Part shown: positions 18,847-30,081 of the stretch, in pieces
How the letters are laid out: each line of letters starts with the position of its first letter
Numbering within the stretch: position 1 is the first letter of the stretch
NCBI RefSeq assembly: GCF_011745665.1
Contig: NZ_CP050253.1
Coordinates: forward strand, 99,418 to 163,417
DNA: 64,000 nucleotides
Origin: Zophobihabitans entericus
GTDB taxonomy: Bacteria; Pseudomonadota; Gammaproteobacteria; Enterobacterales; Orbaceae
Direction of reading: 5' to 3'
The notes under the pieces: model-generated
Told to the model about the DNA's origin: nothing
Database searches by the model: none
The model's input: only the letters and a program-made list of their open reading frames with translations
Made by a program: the position numbers and the translations under genes

Positions 18847-20556
18847 ATGAACGATACCAAACCAACTTTACGTCCAATTACAGAAATCGCAAAGCAGTGT
18901 GGAATTGATGATAAGTTCGTCATGAGTTATGGCCAGTATGTTGCCAAAATTGATCCGGCTGTTACTAAACAAAATGCACCTAAAGGTAAAATGATTTTAG
19001 TTTCTGCTATCACTCCAACTCCTCTTGGTGAGGGAAAAACTGTCACCACTATCGGACTTAGTCAGGGTTTAAATTATATTGGTAAAAAAGCTATAGCATG
19101 TATTCGTCAGCCAAGCCTTGGACCTGTATTTGGTGTTAAAGGTGGTGCCGCAGGCGGTGGTAAGGCCGAAGTTCTGCCAATGGAAAAACTGAATTTACAT
19201 CTGACTGGTGATATTCACGCGATTACGGCAGCACATGATTTAGCTTCTGCGGCTTTAGACGCACGCCTGTTCCATGAAGAGCGTTTGGGTGAAGAGTTTA
19301 CTAAACAGACTAACCTGCCACTTCTCAATATCGATAAAAATCGTGTCGTCTGGAAACGTGTTATTGATCATAATGATCGAGCTTTGCGTAATATCACTGT
19401 TGGTGTTGGTGGTGGTAACAATGGCGTTGAACGTAATGACGGTTTTGAAATTTCTGCTGCGTCAGAGCTAATGGCTATTTTAGCCTTAGCTACGGACTTA
19501 AAAGATATGCGTCAGCGTATTGGTCGTATCATCCTTGCCTATGATAAATCGGGTAATCCTATTACGACAGAAGCGCTGGAAGTCGCTGGCGCTATGACAG
19601 TGCTACTGAAAGATGCAATCAATCCAAATCTGATGCAAACGGCAGAAAATACACCGGCACTTATTCATGCTGGACCATTTGCCAATATCGCGCACGGTAA
19701 CTCGTCTGTCATTGCTGATATCGTTGGTCTGCAACTGGCAGATTATGTAGTGACCGAAGCAGGCTTTGGTTCTGATATGGGAATGGAAAAATTCTTTAAT
19801 ATTAAATATCGTCAGGCCGGGATTGCGCCTTCTTGTATCGTGATTGTGGCAACTATTCGTAGCTTAAAATCTAATAGCGGTAAATTTAATATTAAACCGG
19901 GTCAGCCTTTACCAAAAGAAGTCACCGAATCAAATGTTGAGTTACTTTCTATTGGTTGTGCTAACTTAGGCTGGCATATCAATAATGCGAAGGGTTATGG
20001 TTTACCAGTGATTGTTGCGATCAATCGTTTCCCTTATGACAATCAGGAAGAGTTAGACTTTCTACAACAATATGCCTTAAAACAAGGAGCATTCGCTTGT
20101 GAAGTTAGTGAAGCCTTCGCTAAAGGTGGTGAAGGTACGGCTAAATTGTCACAACATATCGTTAAAGCCTGTGAACAACAACATACTGTGACGCTACCAT
20201 ATAGTGATGATATGCCGCTGTTTGATAAGATTCAGACTATGGCTAAAAAATATGGAGCGAATCAGGCTAAACTTGCCCCTAAAGCTTTACAAGATATTGA
20301 AGAGATTAAAAAACTTAATCTTGCTCATTTACCGCTGTGTATGGTTAAAACACCAATGTCAATTAGTGCCGATCCTAATCTGAAAAATGTACCAACTAAC
20401 TTTGATATTGATGTGACACATTTGCAGGTTTCTGCCGGTGCCGGATTCATTCGTGTCTATGCCGGTGATGTAATGACTATGCCAGGTCTTGGTACTCTAC
20501 CAGCTTATCGTAAGATCGATCTGGATGATGCTGGAAATATCGTTGGACTCAGTTAA
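18847..20556 (+). CDS. fhs: Formate-tetrahydrofolate ligase
   Basis: Makes 10-formyl-tetrahydrofolate from formate, THF and ATP, feeding purine and initiator-tRNA formylation. The 569 residues fit the family. The P-loop region [16 protein letters not shown] lies at about 57-72, and family-typical stretches include [19 protein letters not shown] and [14 protein letters not shown]. Many enteric bacteria lack fhs, so its presence suggests capture of formate made during anaerobic growth. The stop overlaps the start of a ferredoxin gene by one base (TAATG), implying coupled translation. Confidence 0.96.
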   Translation: MNDTKPTLRPITEIAKQCGIDDKFVMSYGQYVAKIDPAVTKQNAPKGKMILVSAITPTPLGEGKTVTTIGLSQGLNYIGKKAIACIRQPSLGPVFGVKGGAAGGGKAEVLPMEKLNLHLTGDIHAITAAHDLASAALDARLFHEERLGEEFTKQTNLPLLNIDKNRVVWKRVIDHNDRALRNITVGVGGGNNGVERNDGFEISAASELMAILALATDLKDMRQRIGRIILAYDKSGNPITTEALEVAGAMTVLLKDAINPNLMQTAENTPALIHAGPFANIAHGNSSVIADIVGLQLADYVVTEAGFGSDMGMEKFFNIKYRQAGIAPSCIVIVATIRSLKSNSGKFNIKPGQPLPKEVTESNVELLSIGCANLGWHINNAKGYGLPVIVAINRFPYDNQEELDFLQQYALKQGAFACEVSEAFAKGGEGTAKLSQHIVKACEQQHTVTLPYSDDMPLFDKIQTMAKKYGANQAKLAPKALQDIEEIKKLNLAHLPLCMVKTPMSISADPNLKNVPTNFDIDVTHLQVSAGAGFIRVYAGDVMTMPGLGTLPAYRKIDLDDAGNIVGLS

Positions 20557-20969
20557 TGACAATAGTCTTAAAAGCGTATATTGATGAGGCAAACTGTATC
20601 GGCTGTGCAAAGTGCAGCCGAAGTTGCCCAACTGATGCAATTGTAGGCAGTAAACATACTCTGCATACAATTCTACCTCAGCTCTGTACCAGCTGTAGTA
20701 AATGTATCGATGTTTGTCCAACCAACTGTATTACACTGCATACCCCAGGCGAAGAGATGAACCCGGCTGAAGAGTTACGTCTGACTGAAAGAAAACAATC
20801 ACGTTTAGTGCAACAGTCCACCTTTCCTTCATCAACTGTTGCCACTATCTTTACTCCAATAGTTCACACGCCACAGCCTGTTATTTCACTTGAACAACGT
20901 AAACAGACGGTTGCTGATGCCATAGCACGAGCCAGAGCCAAGAAACTGGCTCAACAAAAGCCGGAATAG
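20556..20969 (+). CDS. Two-cluster ferredoxin related to the RnfB iron-sulfur domain
   Basis: A 137-residue soluble protein. Two CxxCxxCxxxC motifs (Cys14/17/20/24 and Cys44/47/50/54) should bind two [4Fe-4S] clusters. The segment [13 protein letters not shown]...TDAIVG...LHT resembles the RnfB ferredoxin domain, but the RnfB membrane segment and flavodoxin-like region are missing and no rnf genes are nearby. The Ala/Lys/Arg-rich end [16 protein letters not shown] recalls the tail of RnfC. It is translationally coupled to fhs. Its function is unknown; an electron carrier linked to formate or one-carbon metabolism is inference. Confidence 0.8.
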   Translation: MTIVLKAYIDEANCIGCAKCSRSCPTDAIVGSKHTLHTILPQLCTSCSKCIDVCPTNCITLHTPGEEMNPAEELRLTERKQSRLVQQSTFPSSTVATIFTPIVHTPQPVISLEQRKQTVADAIARARAKKLAQQKPE

Positions 20970-21104
20970 AACGTAACAAAGATATCCATTCATTATAAAT
21001 TAGACACAATACGCAAAATCTAAATTATCAGTAGATTTGGATGCATATTCTATTTATGCTGCTAATCAGGGAAAAGTAGCCCAATAAGTCAGATTACAGG
21101 CAAC

Positions 21105-21128
21105 AAAAAGCCCCGCATTAAGCGAGGC
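21105..21128 (-). terminator. Rho-independent terminator of hupA
   Basis: GCCTCGC/GCGGGGC stem on the minus strand (21128-21122 with 21116-21110, one G-T pair), followed by TTTTTG. Confidence 0.85.
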
Positions 21129-21172
21129 ATTAAAGAAAGTAAGAACTTCCTAACTGCGATTAACGTCAGTTA

Positions 21173-21445
21173 TTACTTAACAGTCTCTTTTAAACCTTTA
21201 CCAGCAACGAATGCAGGAACTTTAGTTGCTGCAATTTTGATTTCTTTACCAGTTTTTGGGTTACGGCCAGTACGTGCTTTACGGTTGTTTACTTTGAAAG
21301 TACCAAAACCAACTAATTGCACTGGTTCACCTTTTTTAAGTGAAGCAGAGATTGCAGCTAGAGTTGCTTCTAATGCAGTTTTTGCAGCTACTTTAGTGAT
21401 GTCAGCTTTGCTAGCAATAGCGTCTACAAGTTCTGTCTTATTCAT
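21173..21445 (-). CDS. hupA: DNA-binding protein HU-alpha
   Basis: Histone-like nucleoid protein of 90 residues. It begins [11 protein letters not shown], and the DNA-binding arm shows the family signature [18 protein letters not shown]. It is assigned to HU-alpha rather than HU-beta because it follows hemE-yjaG, as in E. coli. A 167-bp gap separates it from yjaG, so it probably has its own promoter. Confidence 0.95.
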   Translation of the reverse strand: MNKTELVDAIASKADITKVAAKTALEATLAAISASLKKGEPVQLVGFGTFKVNNRKARTGRNPKTGKEIKIAATKVPAFVAGKGLKETVK

Positions 21446-21612
21446 GAATATGTCCTTACATTAAGTATTTAATTGTTTATAAAATAAAGCCTGCCCGATA
21501 AAAACCAAGCTCAGCCCTCCTGAAATCTTGATTGGTTATAAATGTAGTCTATATTTGTTTAAGATTAAAGCTAAATTTAATCAAAAACCTAAAATAAATC
21601 ACACTTTTTGGT

Positions 21613-22203
21613 TTAATTGCTCAAAAAAACACCAATATTACTGATATTTGCCTCTCTGAGATCCTCTTTCAAGCCTTTAATTAACTCAATATTACGTTCT
21701 TCTTCTTCTTTCAATAATCGGAAAATTTCCCATTGAATATCTAATTCATCGATAATTGCAGGTAATATTTTGAGTTCTTCATCGGTCATTTCACGCTCAG
21801 CCTGAGTCATTTCATAGCCTGCCACAGTATTTAATGAGATTTCACTCACCGCGATCGCATGTTCAGCACTTTCACCACTCAGATAAGCATGCATTAGTTC
21901 ACTGAGTGCCTGACAGGCGTCTATCGCCGGGTATACGCTATAAACATCAAAGTCACTCACTGCCGGAATAAGATCTTCAAATTTTTCCAACTGTGAATCA
22001 AAGTTTATTTTAGCCCCTTTGACGATTAAAGATTCCCAGACTAAGTCTAAGACTTTTCTGTATTGTGCAGGGTTAGCAAAATCTGTTTGCTGACAAAACA
22101 GTGCATAATTTGGATACATCCGCTCGCACAAACAGACCATAAATGTCCGGTGTTGCCACTCACTAAACTTTTCTAAACGAAGATGAATTGGATTTTTGAT
22201 CAT
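21613..22203 (-). CDS. yjaG: YjaG, DUF416 family protein
   Basis: Cytoplasmic DUF416 protein of 196 residues without an established function. Family features include [21 protein letters not shown] near the N-terminus and [20 protein letters not shown] in the middle. The start overlaps the hemE stop by four bases (ATGA), so the two are translationally coupled. The order hemE-yjaG-hupA is that of E. coli without nfi. Confidence 0.92.
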   Translation of the reverse strand: MIKNPIHLRLEKFSEWQHRTFMVCLCERMYPNYALFCQQTDFANPAQYRKVLDLVWESLIVKGAKINFDSQLEKFEDLIPAVSDFDVYSVYPAIDACQALSELMHAYLSGESAEHAIAVSEISLNTVAGYEMTQAEREMTDEELKILPAIIDELDIQWEIFRLLKEEEERNIELIKGLKEDLREANISNIGVFLSN

Positions 22204-23282
22204 TGATGAAACCTCTTTGAACGACTATGTACAGAGGCAATTAATTGTTCGACATGCTCAACCGGAATATCCTGGTGAATACCATGACCTAAATTAAAGA
22301 CATGGCCATTACCCGCACCATATTCTGTCAGAACTTGTTCAACCTGCTGGTCAATAATATTTTTTGGGGCATATAGTACAGAAGGGTCCAGATTACCTTG
22401 TAGCGCAATAGGTTTGCCATTAGTGATTGTGCGAGCGTCACTTAGGTTCATTGTCCAGTCGATACCGATTGCATCACTACCTATTCCGGTAATTTTATCC
22501 AGCCAGATACCCCCACCTTTAGTAAATACTGTGACCGGCACATAGCCTTGCGTCCCTGATTCTGGTCTTATTCCTCTGTCTAAATTAGCAATGATCTCTT
22601 GCATATAGCGCAAAGAGAAATCCTGATAACTTTGATGACTGAGCATTCCACCCCAGGTATCAAAGATCATAACAGATTGAGCTCCAGCCTTTATTTGCGC
22701 ATTTAAATAAAGGGCAACGCTTTGTGCCAGCTTACTTAACAGTAAGTGTAAAGCTTCTGGTTCGGCATACATCATTTGCTTAATTTTAGTAAACGATTTA
22801 CTGCTGCCCCCTTCAATCATATAAGTTGCCAGCGTCCATGGACTACCGGAGAACCCAATCAGGGGAACTTTGCCATTTAACGCTTTGCGTGTAGTACGCA
22901 GAGCATCCATCACGTAGCGCAGCTCCTGCTCCGGATCGGGAACAGGTAAATTTTTAATCTGGTCCAGTTGAGTAATAGGGCGCTCAAATTTAGGTCCTTC
23001 ACCAGTTTCAAAATGTAAACCAAGTCCCATTGCATCGGGGATTGTTAAAATATCAGAAAAAATAATAGCCGCATCCAGATCAAATCGTTCAATTGGTTGC
23101 AAAGTCACTTCACAGGCTAGCTCCGGATTCTGGCAGAGATTCATAAAGCTACCGGCTTTAGCTCTTAATTCACGATATTCAGGTAAATAACGCCCTGCTT
23201 GCCTCATCATCCAGATAGGTGTGTAATCAACAGGCTGACAAAGTAATGCACGTAAATAGCGATCATTTTTTAATGCTGGCAT
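22200..23282 (-). CDS. hemE: Uroporphyrinogen decarboxylase
   Basis: Decarboxylates uroporphyrinogen III to coproporphyrinogen III in heme synthesis; 360 residues (E. coli 354). Signatures include [16 protein letters not shown], with the Arg residues of the substrate pocket, [14 protein letters not shown], with the catalytic-site Asp, and [13 protein letters not shown] at the C-terminus. AAGGAT precedes the ATG. It is the first gene of a hemE-yjaG unit. Confidence 0.97.
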   Translation of the reverse strand: MPALKNDRYLRALLCQPVDYTPIWMMRQAGRYLPEYRELRAKAGSFMNLCQNPELACEVTLQPIERFDLDAAIIFSDILTIPDAMGLGLHFETGEGPKFERPITQLDQIKNLPVPDPEQELRYVMDALRTTRKALNGKVPLIGFSGSPWTLATYMIEGGSSKSFTKIKQMMYAEPEALHLLLSKLAQSVALYLNAQIKAGAQSVMIFDTWGGMLSHQSYQDFSLRYMQEIIANLDRGIRPESGTQGYVPVTVFTKGGGIWLDKITGIGSDAIGIDWTMNLSDARTITNGKPIALQGNLDPSVLYAPKNIIDQQVEQVLTEYGAGNGHVFNLGHGIHQDIPVEHVEQLIASVHSRSKRFHQ

Positions 23283-23560
23283 ATCTATTTCTATCCTTAT
23301 AATTAACTTACCGCGTCATCATATCATTGAATCGTTGATAATAGATAATTGAAGTCAGTTTTTATTTATTCTGTTAGTCCTCTTTTTGTAATTATTCATT
23401 ATATTAGAAAAGTAATTCAGACTATTTAAAATTTATACCTTGCTGCGATTCGCTTTTTTCGATACAAAAATTAATAAAATCATAGTGATTGTTCATTGTT
23501 TAACACGTTATCTTTTATTATAGTAATGAGCAATTTCCTAATCAGATTCGAGTTGCTCCT

Positions 23561-24925
23561 ATGTCAAAACTAAGCGCTATTATCCTTGCCGCCGGTAAAG
23601 GAACCCGTATGTACTCCGACACACCAAAGGTGTTACATAAAATCGGTGGTAAATCATTGATACAACATGTTATTGATACCGTTTTAAAATTACATGCTGA
23701 TCATGTTTATGTTGTTTATGGTTATGGCAAAGAACAGCTACAGGCAGAGCTCTCCTCACAGCCAGTCACATTAGTGTTACAGGAGCAGCAACTAGGTACC
23801 GGACATGCGGTACAACAAGCGATTCCACATATTAAAGACGATGAAGATATTCTAATTCTATACGGTGATGGTCCACTTATTTCAGTAGAAACACTGGAAA
23901 TGCTGATCAAAAATAAACCGAAACAGGGGATCTCTTTATTAACAGTCAAGCTGGATGACCCAACAGGTTATGGTCGTATTATTCGCCACAACGACAATAT
24001 TACTGGTATTATTGAGCAAAAAGATGCCACTGATGAACAGCGAAAAATTCAGGAAATCAATACTGGTATTATGCTGGTCACCGGTAAACTGTTAAAATCC
24101 TGGTTATCTAAACTGACCAATAATAATTCACAAAACGAGTTCTATCTGACAGATATTATTGCCATGTGTTACGCTGAAGGGTATGACATTACATCAACTC
24201 ATCCAATCGACCTGCATGAAGTAGATGGTGTCAATAATCGCTTGCAACTAATTAATCTGGAGCGCGTTTATCAGCAGAAGAAAGCGAAAGAGCTACTGCT
24301 GGCTGGTGTCACCATTATGGATCCAAATCGTTTTGATCTACGCGGTGAATTGTATTGTGGCAAAGATGTCATCATCGACACAAATGTCATTATCGAAGGA
24401 ACTGTGCGTTTAGGCGATCGTGTATATATTGGTTCTGGCTGTATCCTTAAAAACTGTACCATCGAAAACGATAGTGAGATCAGCCCTTATACTGTAATTG
24501 AAGATTCACAACTTGCTGCAAAATGTACAGTCGGGCCATTTGCCCGCCTACGCCCGGGTTCTCAACTGGCAGAAAAAGCACATGTTGGTAACTTCGTTGA
24601 AATGAAAAAAGCCACACTTGGTTATGGCAGTAAAGCAGGTCACCTGACCTATTTAGGTGACACTGAGGTAGGAAGTAACGTCAATATTGGTGCAGGTACC
24701 ATTACCTGTAATTACGACGGTGCTAACAAATTCAAAACCATCATTGAAGATGATGTCTTTGTCGGTTCTGACACTCAATTAATTGCCCCTGTTACTGTGA
24801 AAAAAGGAGCCACCATTGGAGCCGGTACCACTGTAACTAATGATATTGGTGAAAATGAACTGGTGATCAGTCGGGTCAAACAACAGCATATTACAGGCTG
24901 GCAGCGACCAACTAAGAAAAAATAA
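23561..24925 (+). CDS. glmU: Bifunctional GlcN-1-P acetyltransferase / GlcNAc-1-P uridyltransferase
   Basis: Makes UDP-GlcNAc for peptidoglycan and LPS; 454 residues (E. coli 456). The N-terminal uridyltransferase has [20 protein letters not shown] at about 7-26 and GDGPL. The C-terminal half is a left-handed beta-helix of hexapeptide repeats with the acetyltransferase region [19 protein letters not shown] and [13 protein letters not shown]. glmS follows 44 bp downstream, so the two steps of the pathway are co-transcribed. The 278 bp before the start hold no obvious regulatory motif. Confidence 0.97.
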   Translation: MSKLSAIILAAGKGTRMYSDTPKVLHKIGGKSLIQHVIDTVLKLHADHVYVVYGYGKEQLQAELSSQPVTLVLQEQQLGTGHAVQQAIPHIKDDEDILILYGDGPLISVETLEMLIKNKPKQGISLLTVKLDDPTGYGRIIRHNDNITGIIEQKDATDEQRKIQEINTGIMLVTGKLLKSWLSKLTNNNSQNEFYLTDIIAMCYAEGYDITSTHPIDLHEVDGVNNRLQLINLERVYQQKKAKELLLAGVTIMDPNRFDLRGELYCGKDVIIDTNVIIEGTVRLGDRVYIGSGCILKNCTIENDSEISPYTVIEDSQLAAKCTVGPFARLRPGSQLAEKAHVGNFVEMKKATLGYGSKAGHLTYLGDTEVGSNVNIGAGTITCNYDGANKFKTIIEDDVFVGSDTQLIAPVTVKKGATIGAGTTVTNDIGENELVISRVKQQHITGWQRPTKKK

Positions 24926-24969
24926 TTCATTTATTTACATTAATCTCTAAATATTAAGGAATCTATACA

Positions 24970-26799
24970 ATGTGTGGAATAGTGGGAGCCGTTGCGCAGC
25001 GTGATGTAGCAGAAATATTACTGGAAGGACTCCGCCGTTTAGAATATAGAGGATATGATTCCGCAGGACTTGCGATTATTTCACCTGCAGGAGAATTACA
25101 ACGCGTTCGTCGTTTGGGTAAAGTAAAAGCGCTAAGAGATGCTATTGATAGCAATCCTTTAAAAGGCTCTTCTGGTATTGCTCATACACGCTGGGCAACA
25201 CATGGCGAGCCATCAGAAAAAAATGCTCATCCACACGTTTCAGATTATATTGCCATTGTCCATAACGGTATTATTGAAAATTTTGAACCCCTCAAAGAGA
25301 AGCTGATCGCTAAAGGTTATCAATTCAGTTCCGATACAGATACCGAAGTTATTGCACACATGATCCATGATGAGTTACGTCAAGGCGGTACATTATTTGA
25401 TGCAGTAAGACGTGTGATTCCTCAGTTACGTGGTGCTTACGGTACTGTGATTATCGATCGCCGTAATCCAGATATTATGGTTGCAGCCCGTTCTGGTAGC
25501 CCGCTAGTAGTAGGCCTTGGTGTCGGTGAAAACTTCATCGCCTCAGATCAATTAGCCCTGCTTCCGGTTACTCGCCGTTTTATCTTTTTAGATGAAGGTG
25601 ATATCGCTGAGATTTCTCATCGTACGGTAAAAGTGGTTGATCGTACTGGTCAGACTGTTGTTCGACCTGAAATTGAATCAAATGCAAAATATGATGCAGG
25701 TGATAAAGGTGAATTCCGTCACTATATGCAAAAAGAGATTTTTGAACAACCAATTGCAATTAAAAACACACTGGAAGGTCGTTTAAAACACGGTAAAATC
25801 GATTTATCTGAACTCGGCGAGCAAGGTGAACAGATCTTAAAACAAGTTGAGCATATTCAAATTGTGGCTTGTGGTACCGCTTATAATGCAGGTATGGTCG
25901 CCCGCTACTGGTTTGAGGCAATGGCAGGTATTCCGTGTGATGTTGAGATCGCTTCAGAGTTCCGTTACCGTAAACCGGCTTCACGTAAAAACAGCTTATT
26001 TATCACTCTTTCACAATCTGGTGAAACTGCTGATACACTGGCAGCACTCCGTCTGTCAAAAGAGATTGGTTACATCAGTTCACTGGCTGTTTGTAACGTG
26101 GCTGCTTCAACACTGGTACGTGAAGCAGATATGGTACTACTAACCAAAGCAGGTGCTGAGATCGGTGTTGCTTCAACTAAAGCTTTTACTACGCAATTAA
26201 CGGTGCTGCTAATGCTGGTAGCTAAACTGAGTCAACTTAATAATGTACCTGTTGCTACAGAACAAGCGATAGCACACGCACTGCAAGTTCTGCCAAGTCG
26301 AATTGAACAAGTACTGACCTTTGATAAAGCGATTGAAACATTAGCCGAGAGCTTCTCTGATAAACATCATGCACTATTCCTTGGTCGTGGGGATGAATAT
26401 CCAATTGCGATGGAAGCAGCGTTAAAGTTAAAAGAGATCTCTTATATTCATGCTGAAGCTTATGCTGCAGGTGAACTAAAACATGGCCCACTTGCGCTTA
26501 TAGACGCCGATATGCCAGTTATTGTTATGGCTCCTAACAATGAGCTACTTGAGAAATTAAAATCAAATATCGAAGAAGTACGCGCTCGTGGCGGTATTTT
26601 ATATGTGTTTGCAGAACAGGATGCTGGCTTTGTCAGCGATGATACGATGAAGATCATTGCTCTACCACATATTGAAGAGATCACCGCACCTATTTATTAC
26701 ACCGTCCCAACTCAGCTACTGGCCTATCATGTTGCCTTAATCAAAGGAACAGATGTGGATCAACCACGTAACTTAGCTAAATCAGTAACGGTTGAGTAA
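24970..26799 (+). CDS. glmS: Glutamine-fructose-6-phosphate aminotransferase
   Basis: Makes glucosamine-6-phosphate from fructose-6-phosphate and glutamine, the first committed step to UDP-GlcNAc; 609 residues as in E. coli. It starts MCGIVGAV with the glutaminase nucleophile Cys2, followed by [12 protein letters not shown]. Two SIS isomerase domains are seen ([26 protein letters not shown]), and the end is [16 protein letters not shown] precedes the ATG. A strong terminator follows. Confidence 0.97.
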   Translation: MCGIVGAVAQRDVAEILLEGLRRLEYRGYDSAGLAIISPAGELQRVRRLGKVKALRDAIDSNPLKGSSGIAHTRWATHGEPSEKNAHPHVSDYIAIVHNGIIENFEPLKEKLIAKGYQFSSDTDTEVIAHMIHDELRQGGTLFDAVRRVIPQLRGAYGTVIIDRRNPDIMVAARSGSPLVVGLGVGENFIASDQLALLPVTRRFIFLDEGDIAEISHRTVKVVDRTGQTVVRPEIESNAKYDAGDKGEFRHYMQKEIFEQPIAIKNTLEGRLKHGKIDLSELGEQGEQILKQVEHIQIVACGTAYNAGMVARYWFEAMAGIPCDVEIASEFRYRKPASRKNSLFITLSQSGETADTLAALRLSKEIGYISSLAVCNVAASTLVREADMVLLTKAGAEIGVASTKAFTTQLTVLLMLVAKLSQLNNVPVATEQAIAHALQVLPSRIEQVLTFDKAIETLAESFSDKHHALFLGRGDEYPIAMEAALKLKEISYIHAEAYAAGELKHGPLALIDADMPVIVMAPNNELLEKLKSNIEEVRARGGILYVFAEQDAGFVSDDTMKIIALPHIEEITAPIYYTVPTQLLAYHVALIKGTDVDQPRNLAKSVTVE

Positions 26800-26808
26800 C
26801 CCCCCTTT

Positions 26809-26848
26809 TGTTCACTACTGTGTACGCAGTAGTGAACACTCTTTATTT
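26809..26848 (+). terminator. Terminator of glmUS
   Basis: Perfect 11-bp stem GTTCACTACTG/CAGTAGTGAAC (26810-26820 with 26827-26837) followed by a T-rich stretch. Confidence 0.8.
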
Positions 26849-26983
26849 TATTGCTCTCTGCAAAATTGATTCTTCACTCCTCTGGCAATAAATCTGCTTT
26901 ATTTTCTGATATCAAAACCATCTAATTTTGACTATCTATTTCATTGAATAAAAATCATATTATTTACTTGCTTATTTTCTTAA

Positions 26984-27022
26984 AATAAATAAAAATACAA
27001 TTATATTGCATAATTATTCAAA
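26984..27022. promoter_or_regulatory. Pair of ARG boxes (ArgR operator) before argA
   Basis: Two 18-bp boxes fit the pattern TGAAT-WWWW-ATTCA: TAAAT-AAAA-ATACA (core 26986-26999) and TGCAT-AATT-ATTCA (core 27007-27020). They match 8 and 9 of the 10 half-site bases. The gap between the 18-bp boxes is exactly 3 bp, the spacing used by ArgR hexamers. The promoter-distal end lies 11 bp from the argA ATG. TACAAT at 26996-27001 could be the -10 covered by the repressor. Confidence 0.75.
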
Positions 27023-27032
27023 AGAGAAAATT

Positions 27033-28364
27033 ATGAAAGAGAGAACAACTGAACTTGTCGATGGCCTAAGACACTCTGTACCTTATATTAATACCCATCA
27101 GGGGAAGACCTTTGTCATCCTGCTTACCGGCGCTACCATCAAAAGTCATAACTATGCAAATATCATTAGTGATATTGGGCTCCTGCATAGCCTGGGCATT
27201 AAACTCGTCATCGTATATGGTGCCCGTAATCAGATCGATCATGAACTGAGCTCACGTAACATCAAGCCTTTACATCATAAATATACCCGTATTACTGATA
27301 GTGTGTCTCTGGATATTGTGAAGCAGGTTGCCGGACTTCTGCAATTAGATATCACTGCTCGCCTGTCAATGAGTTTAAATAACACGCCACTACAAGGTGC
27401 TCATCTTAATGTCGTCAGCGGTAACTTTGTGATTGCCCAGCCACTTGGTGTGGATGATGGGATCGATTATTGCCACACCGGTAAAATACGTCGAATTAAT
27501 AGTGAGGCGATCAACGAACAATTGGATAGTCGGGCTATTGTTCTGCTTGGGCCAGTAGGTGCTTCTGTCACAGGTGAAAGTTTTAATTTAGCCTCTGAAG
27601 ATATTGCTGCTGAAGTGGCAATAAAACTAAAGGCAGACAAGCTGATCAGCTATTGTGCTGAGCAGGGTGTTTTAGACAAAAATGATAATGTGATTACCGA
27701 TATCTTCCCTGTTGATGCCGATAACTACGTCAAAGAGAAAGAGGAACAAGGTAAGCATCTCTCCAGCGAGTGTCGCTTTCTACGTGCAGCTTCTAAAGCG
27801 TGTAAAAATGGTGTACGCAGAAGTCACCTCGTCAGTTATTTAATTGATGGTTCAATCCTGCAGGAACTGTTTTCTCGTGATGGTATTGGTACTCAGGTTG
27901 CGATGGCACATTCAGAACAGATTCGTAGTGCAACCATCAATAATATTGGTGGCATTTTAGAATTGATCCGACCGATGGAAGAACAAGGTATTTTAGTTCG
28001 TCGTTCCCGTGAACAACTGGAGATAGAAATCGATAAATTTACGATTATTGAAAGAGATAGTATGACAATTGGTTGTGCGGCACTCTATCCATTTATCGAG
28101 GAAAGAATGGGAGAAATGGCTTGTGTTGCTATTCATCCGGATTATCGTAGTTCCTCACGCGGTGATTTATTACTAAGAAAAGTGATTGAGCGAGCCAAAC
28201 AGCTTAATCTAAAAAAACTGTTTGTCCTGACGACTAGAAGTATTCACTGGTTTCAGGAGAGAGGATTTATCCCGGCTGGTGTTGATGACTTACCTATGCA
28301 GAAAAAAGCTCTGTATAATTATCGTCGTAACTCTAAGATATTAATGCTGGACATTGAAGACTAG
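27033..28364 (+). CDS. argA: N-acetylglutamate synthase
   Basis: First enzyme of arginine synthesis, acetylating glutamate with acetyl-CoA; 443 residues as in E. coli. The start is ATG 27033 ([20 protein letters not shown]), which matches the family; an in-frame ATG 27 bp upstream lies inside the operator. The N-terminal amino-acid-kinase-like domain carries the arginine-feedback site, and the C-terminal GNAT domain shows [20 protein letters not shown]. Expected to be repressed by ArgR through the boxes just upstream. Confidence 0.96.
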   Translation: MKERTTELVDGLRHSVPYINTHQGKTFVILLTGATIKSHNYANIISDIGLLHSLGIKLVIVYGARNQIDHELSSRNIKPLHHKYTRITDSVSLDIVKQVAGLLQLDITARLSMSLNNTPLQGAHLNVVSGNFVIAQPLGVDDGIDYCHTGKIRRINSEAINEQLDSRAIVLLGPVGASVTGESFNLASEDIAAEVAIKLKADKLISYCAEQGVLDKNDNVITDIFPVDADNYVKEKEEQGKHLSSECRFLRAASKACKNGVRRSHLVSYLIDGSILQELFSRDGIGTQVAMAHSEQIRSATINNIGGILELIRPMEEQGILVRRSREQLEIEIDKFTIIERDSMTIGCAALYPFIEERMGEMACVAIHPDYRSSSRGDLLLRKVIERAKQLNLKKLFVLTTRSIHWFQERGFIPAGVDDLPMQKKALYNYRRNSKILMLDIED

Positions 28365-28374
28365 CTCTTGAATA

Positions 28375-29064
28375 CTAAGAGCCAGATGAAGTCATTTTAC
28401 TTCTGACATAATTATGTAAAATATCGGCAGTAAATTGTTTACGTAAGTAGAAGCCTCTTGGTCTTGTAAGAATAATATTTCCATCTTCACCAATGGCTTC
28501 TGTCAGCGCCTGACCATTAGCTGCTTTAGGACGTATTTGTAGTACTTCACCTTGTCTGGCCGTGACCTTTTCAATCTGACCAAGTACAATCATATCCATC
28601 AGTTCTTGCCAATCTTGCTTCAAGATATTTTCTTGTTCAGAATCAGGCGACCATAAAATTGCAGAACCAACCCGACGCTCTGCCACTCTAATCGTTCTTT
28701 CACCTTCTACCGGAATCCAGAGCACTTTCTGCAGTTTATATTTAACATGACTACTATCCCAGGTCACACCATGATTGGCCATCAAAGGAGCAACACAGAT
28801 AAATGTAGTTTCTAGAGGGTGTCCTTTAGCATCAACCGGGATCGTTTTAAGCTCAATTCCTAAATGCGCAAAATCCTGCTCAGGCTTACTTCCTGCTTTA
28901 GCACCTAAGTAAGTTTCTAGCAGATTACCTACCCAGCCTTTATCACGTTTTAGATCAGCAGGAACAGTGATATTTAGATAACTAGCAACCTCTCCAAGCG
29001 TATAACCAGCAATTAAATTTGCCCGGGCAAGAAGCTCTTGTTCGTTTACTGGTGGAGATATCAT
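28375..29064 (-). CDS. mutH: DNA mismatch-repair endonuclease MutH
   Basis: Nicks the unmethylated strand at hemimethylated GATC sites when activated by MutS-MutL; 229 residues as in E. coli. Catalytic residues are Asp64, Glu71 and Lys73 in [11 protein letters not shown]. The presence of MutH predicts Dam-directed repair, hence a dam gene elsewhere. It is convergent with argA (10-bp gap) and divergent from ygdQ. Confidence 0.96.
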   Translation of the reverse strand: MISPPVNEQELLARANLIAGYTLGEVASYLNITVPADLKRDKGWVGNLLETYLGAKAGSKPEQDFAHLGIELKTIPVDAKGHPLETTFICVAPLMANHGVTWDSSHVKYKLQKVLWIPVEGERTIRVAERRVGSAILWSPDSEQENILKQDWQELMDMIVLGQIEKVTARQGEVLQIRPKAANGQALTEAIGEDGNIILTRPRGFYLRKQFTADILHNYVRSKMTSSGS

Positions 29065-29181
29065 GATTTTTACTCACTATTTTGATAAGAATATAAAATA
29101 ATTTATTAAGCGCATGTAGTAAAGTGGAATACAGAGTATAATCACTCTCTTAAACAAATTTATTCAGGTGTAGTCTTAAAT

Positions 29182-30018
29182 ATGTTTGAATGGCTTTCAG
29201 ACCCCAGTGCATGGTTATCATTAGCAACCTTAACATTATTAGAAATTATCCTTGGTATTGATAATATCATTTTCTTATCACTTGTTGTGGCTAAATTACC
29301 AGAACGTAAGCAAAACTTTGCCCGCCGGCTAGGTTTGGGTGGCGCAATGTTGATGCGTATTAGTTTACTTGCATCTCTGGCCTGGGTAGTCAAATTACAA
29401 AATCCCTTATTCTATATCTATCAATACTACTTCTCGTTTACTTCACCAGAAACCTTAGCACAACATGGTGATTTGACTCCTCTTTTATTAGCTGTTTCAG
29501 CCAGAGACTTAGTCTTATTTTTAGGTGGCTTATTCTTAATCTGGAAAGGTACGCTAGAAATAAAAGAAATGTTCAATCCACCCGAATCTCATACTGAGTC
29601 AAGTACGCATATGACACTCACCAAAGCCATTATTCAAATCATGGTACTGGATATTGTTTTTAGTCTTGACTCAGTGATTACTGCTGTAGGCCTGTCAGAA
29701 CATTTAATGATTATGATCTTAGCTGTTGTGATTGCAGTGGGGATCATGATGTTTGCAGCTAAACCAATTGGTGATTTTGTTAATACTTATCCAACCGTCA
29801 AAATGCTGGCTCTCGCCTTCTTGATTTTAGTTGGCTGGGTACTGATGATTGAAAGTTTCCACGCTCATGTGCCAAAAGGATATATCTATTTTGCCTTGTT
29901 CTTCTCACTGGGTGTGGAAATATTAAATCTGCTACGTAACCGTAGAGTGGTGAGCTTCGATTTAGGTCCAACCTCCGTTGAAGATGAGGAAGAAAATCAG
30001 GATGACAAAAAAGAGTAA
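29182..30018 (+). CDS. ygdQ: TerC-family membrane protein YgdQ
   Basis: Polytopic inner-membrane protein of 278 residues, longer than E. coli YgdQ (237). Typical TerC motifs with membrane acidic residues are LEIILGIDNIIFLS at about 14-27 and MVLDIVFSLDSVITAVG. About seven hydrophobic segments are seen, with a charged cytoplasmic tail (EDEEENQDDKKE). The family is tied to manganese or other metal handling in the exoenzyme pathway; the role of YgdQ itself is unproven. It neighbours mutH as in E. coli but is divergent from it. Confidence 0.9.
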   Translation: MFEWLSDPSAWLSLATLTLLEIILGIDNIIFLSLVVAKLPERKQNFARRLGLGGAMLMRISLLASLAWVVKLQNPLFYIYQYYFSFTSPETLAQHGDLTPLLLAVSARDLVLFLGGLFLIWKGTLEIKEMFNPPESHTESSTHMTLTKAIIQIMVLDIVFSLDSVITAVGLSEHLMIMILAVVIAVGIMMFAAKPIGDFVNTYPTVKMLALAFLILVGWVLMIESFHAHVPKGYIYFALFFSLGVEILNLLRNRRVVSFDLGPTSVEDEEENQDDKKE

Positions 30019-30037
30019 TCATCTGATTACTAAAGAC

Positions 30038-30066
30038 AAAAAAGCCAGTGAACCTGGCTTTTTTAT
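30038..30066. terminator. Bidirectional terminator between ygdQ and the FMN reductase gene
   Basis: AAAAGCCAG/CTGGCTTTT stem (30040-30048 with 30054-30062) flanked by A and T runs, suitable for both converging genes. Confidence 0.85.
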
Positions 30067-30081
30067 TATTTGAAAAACAAC

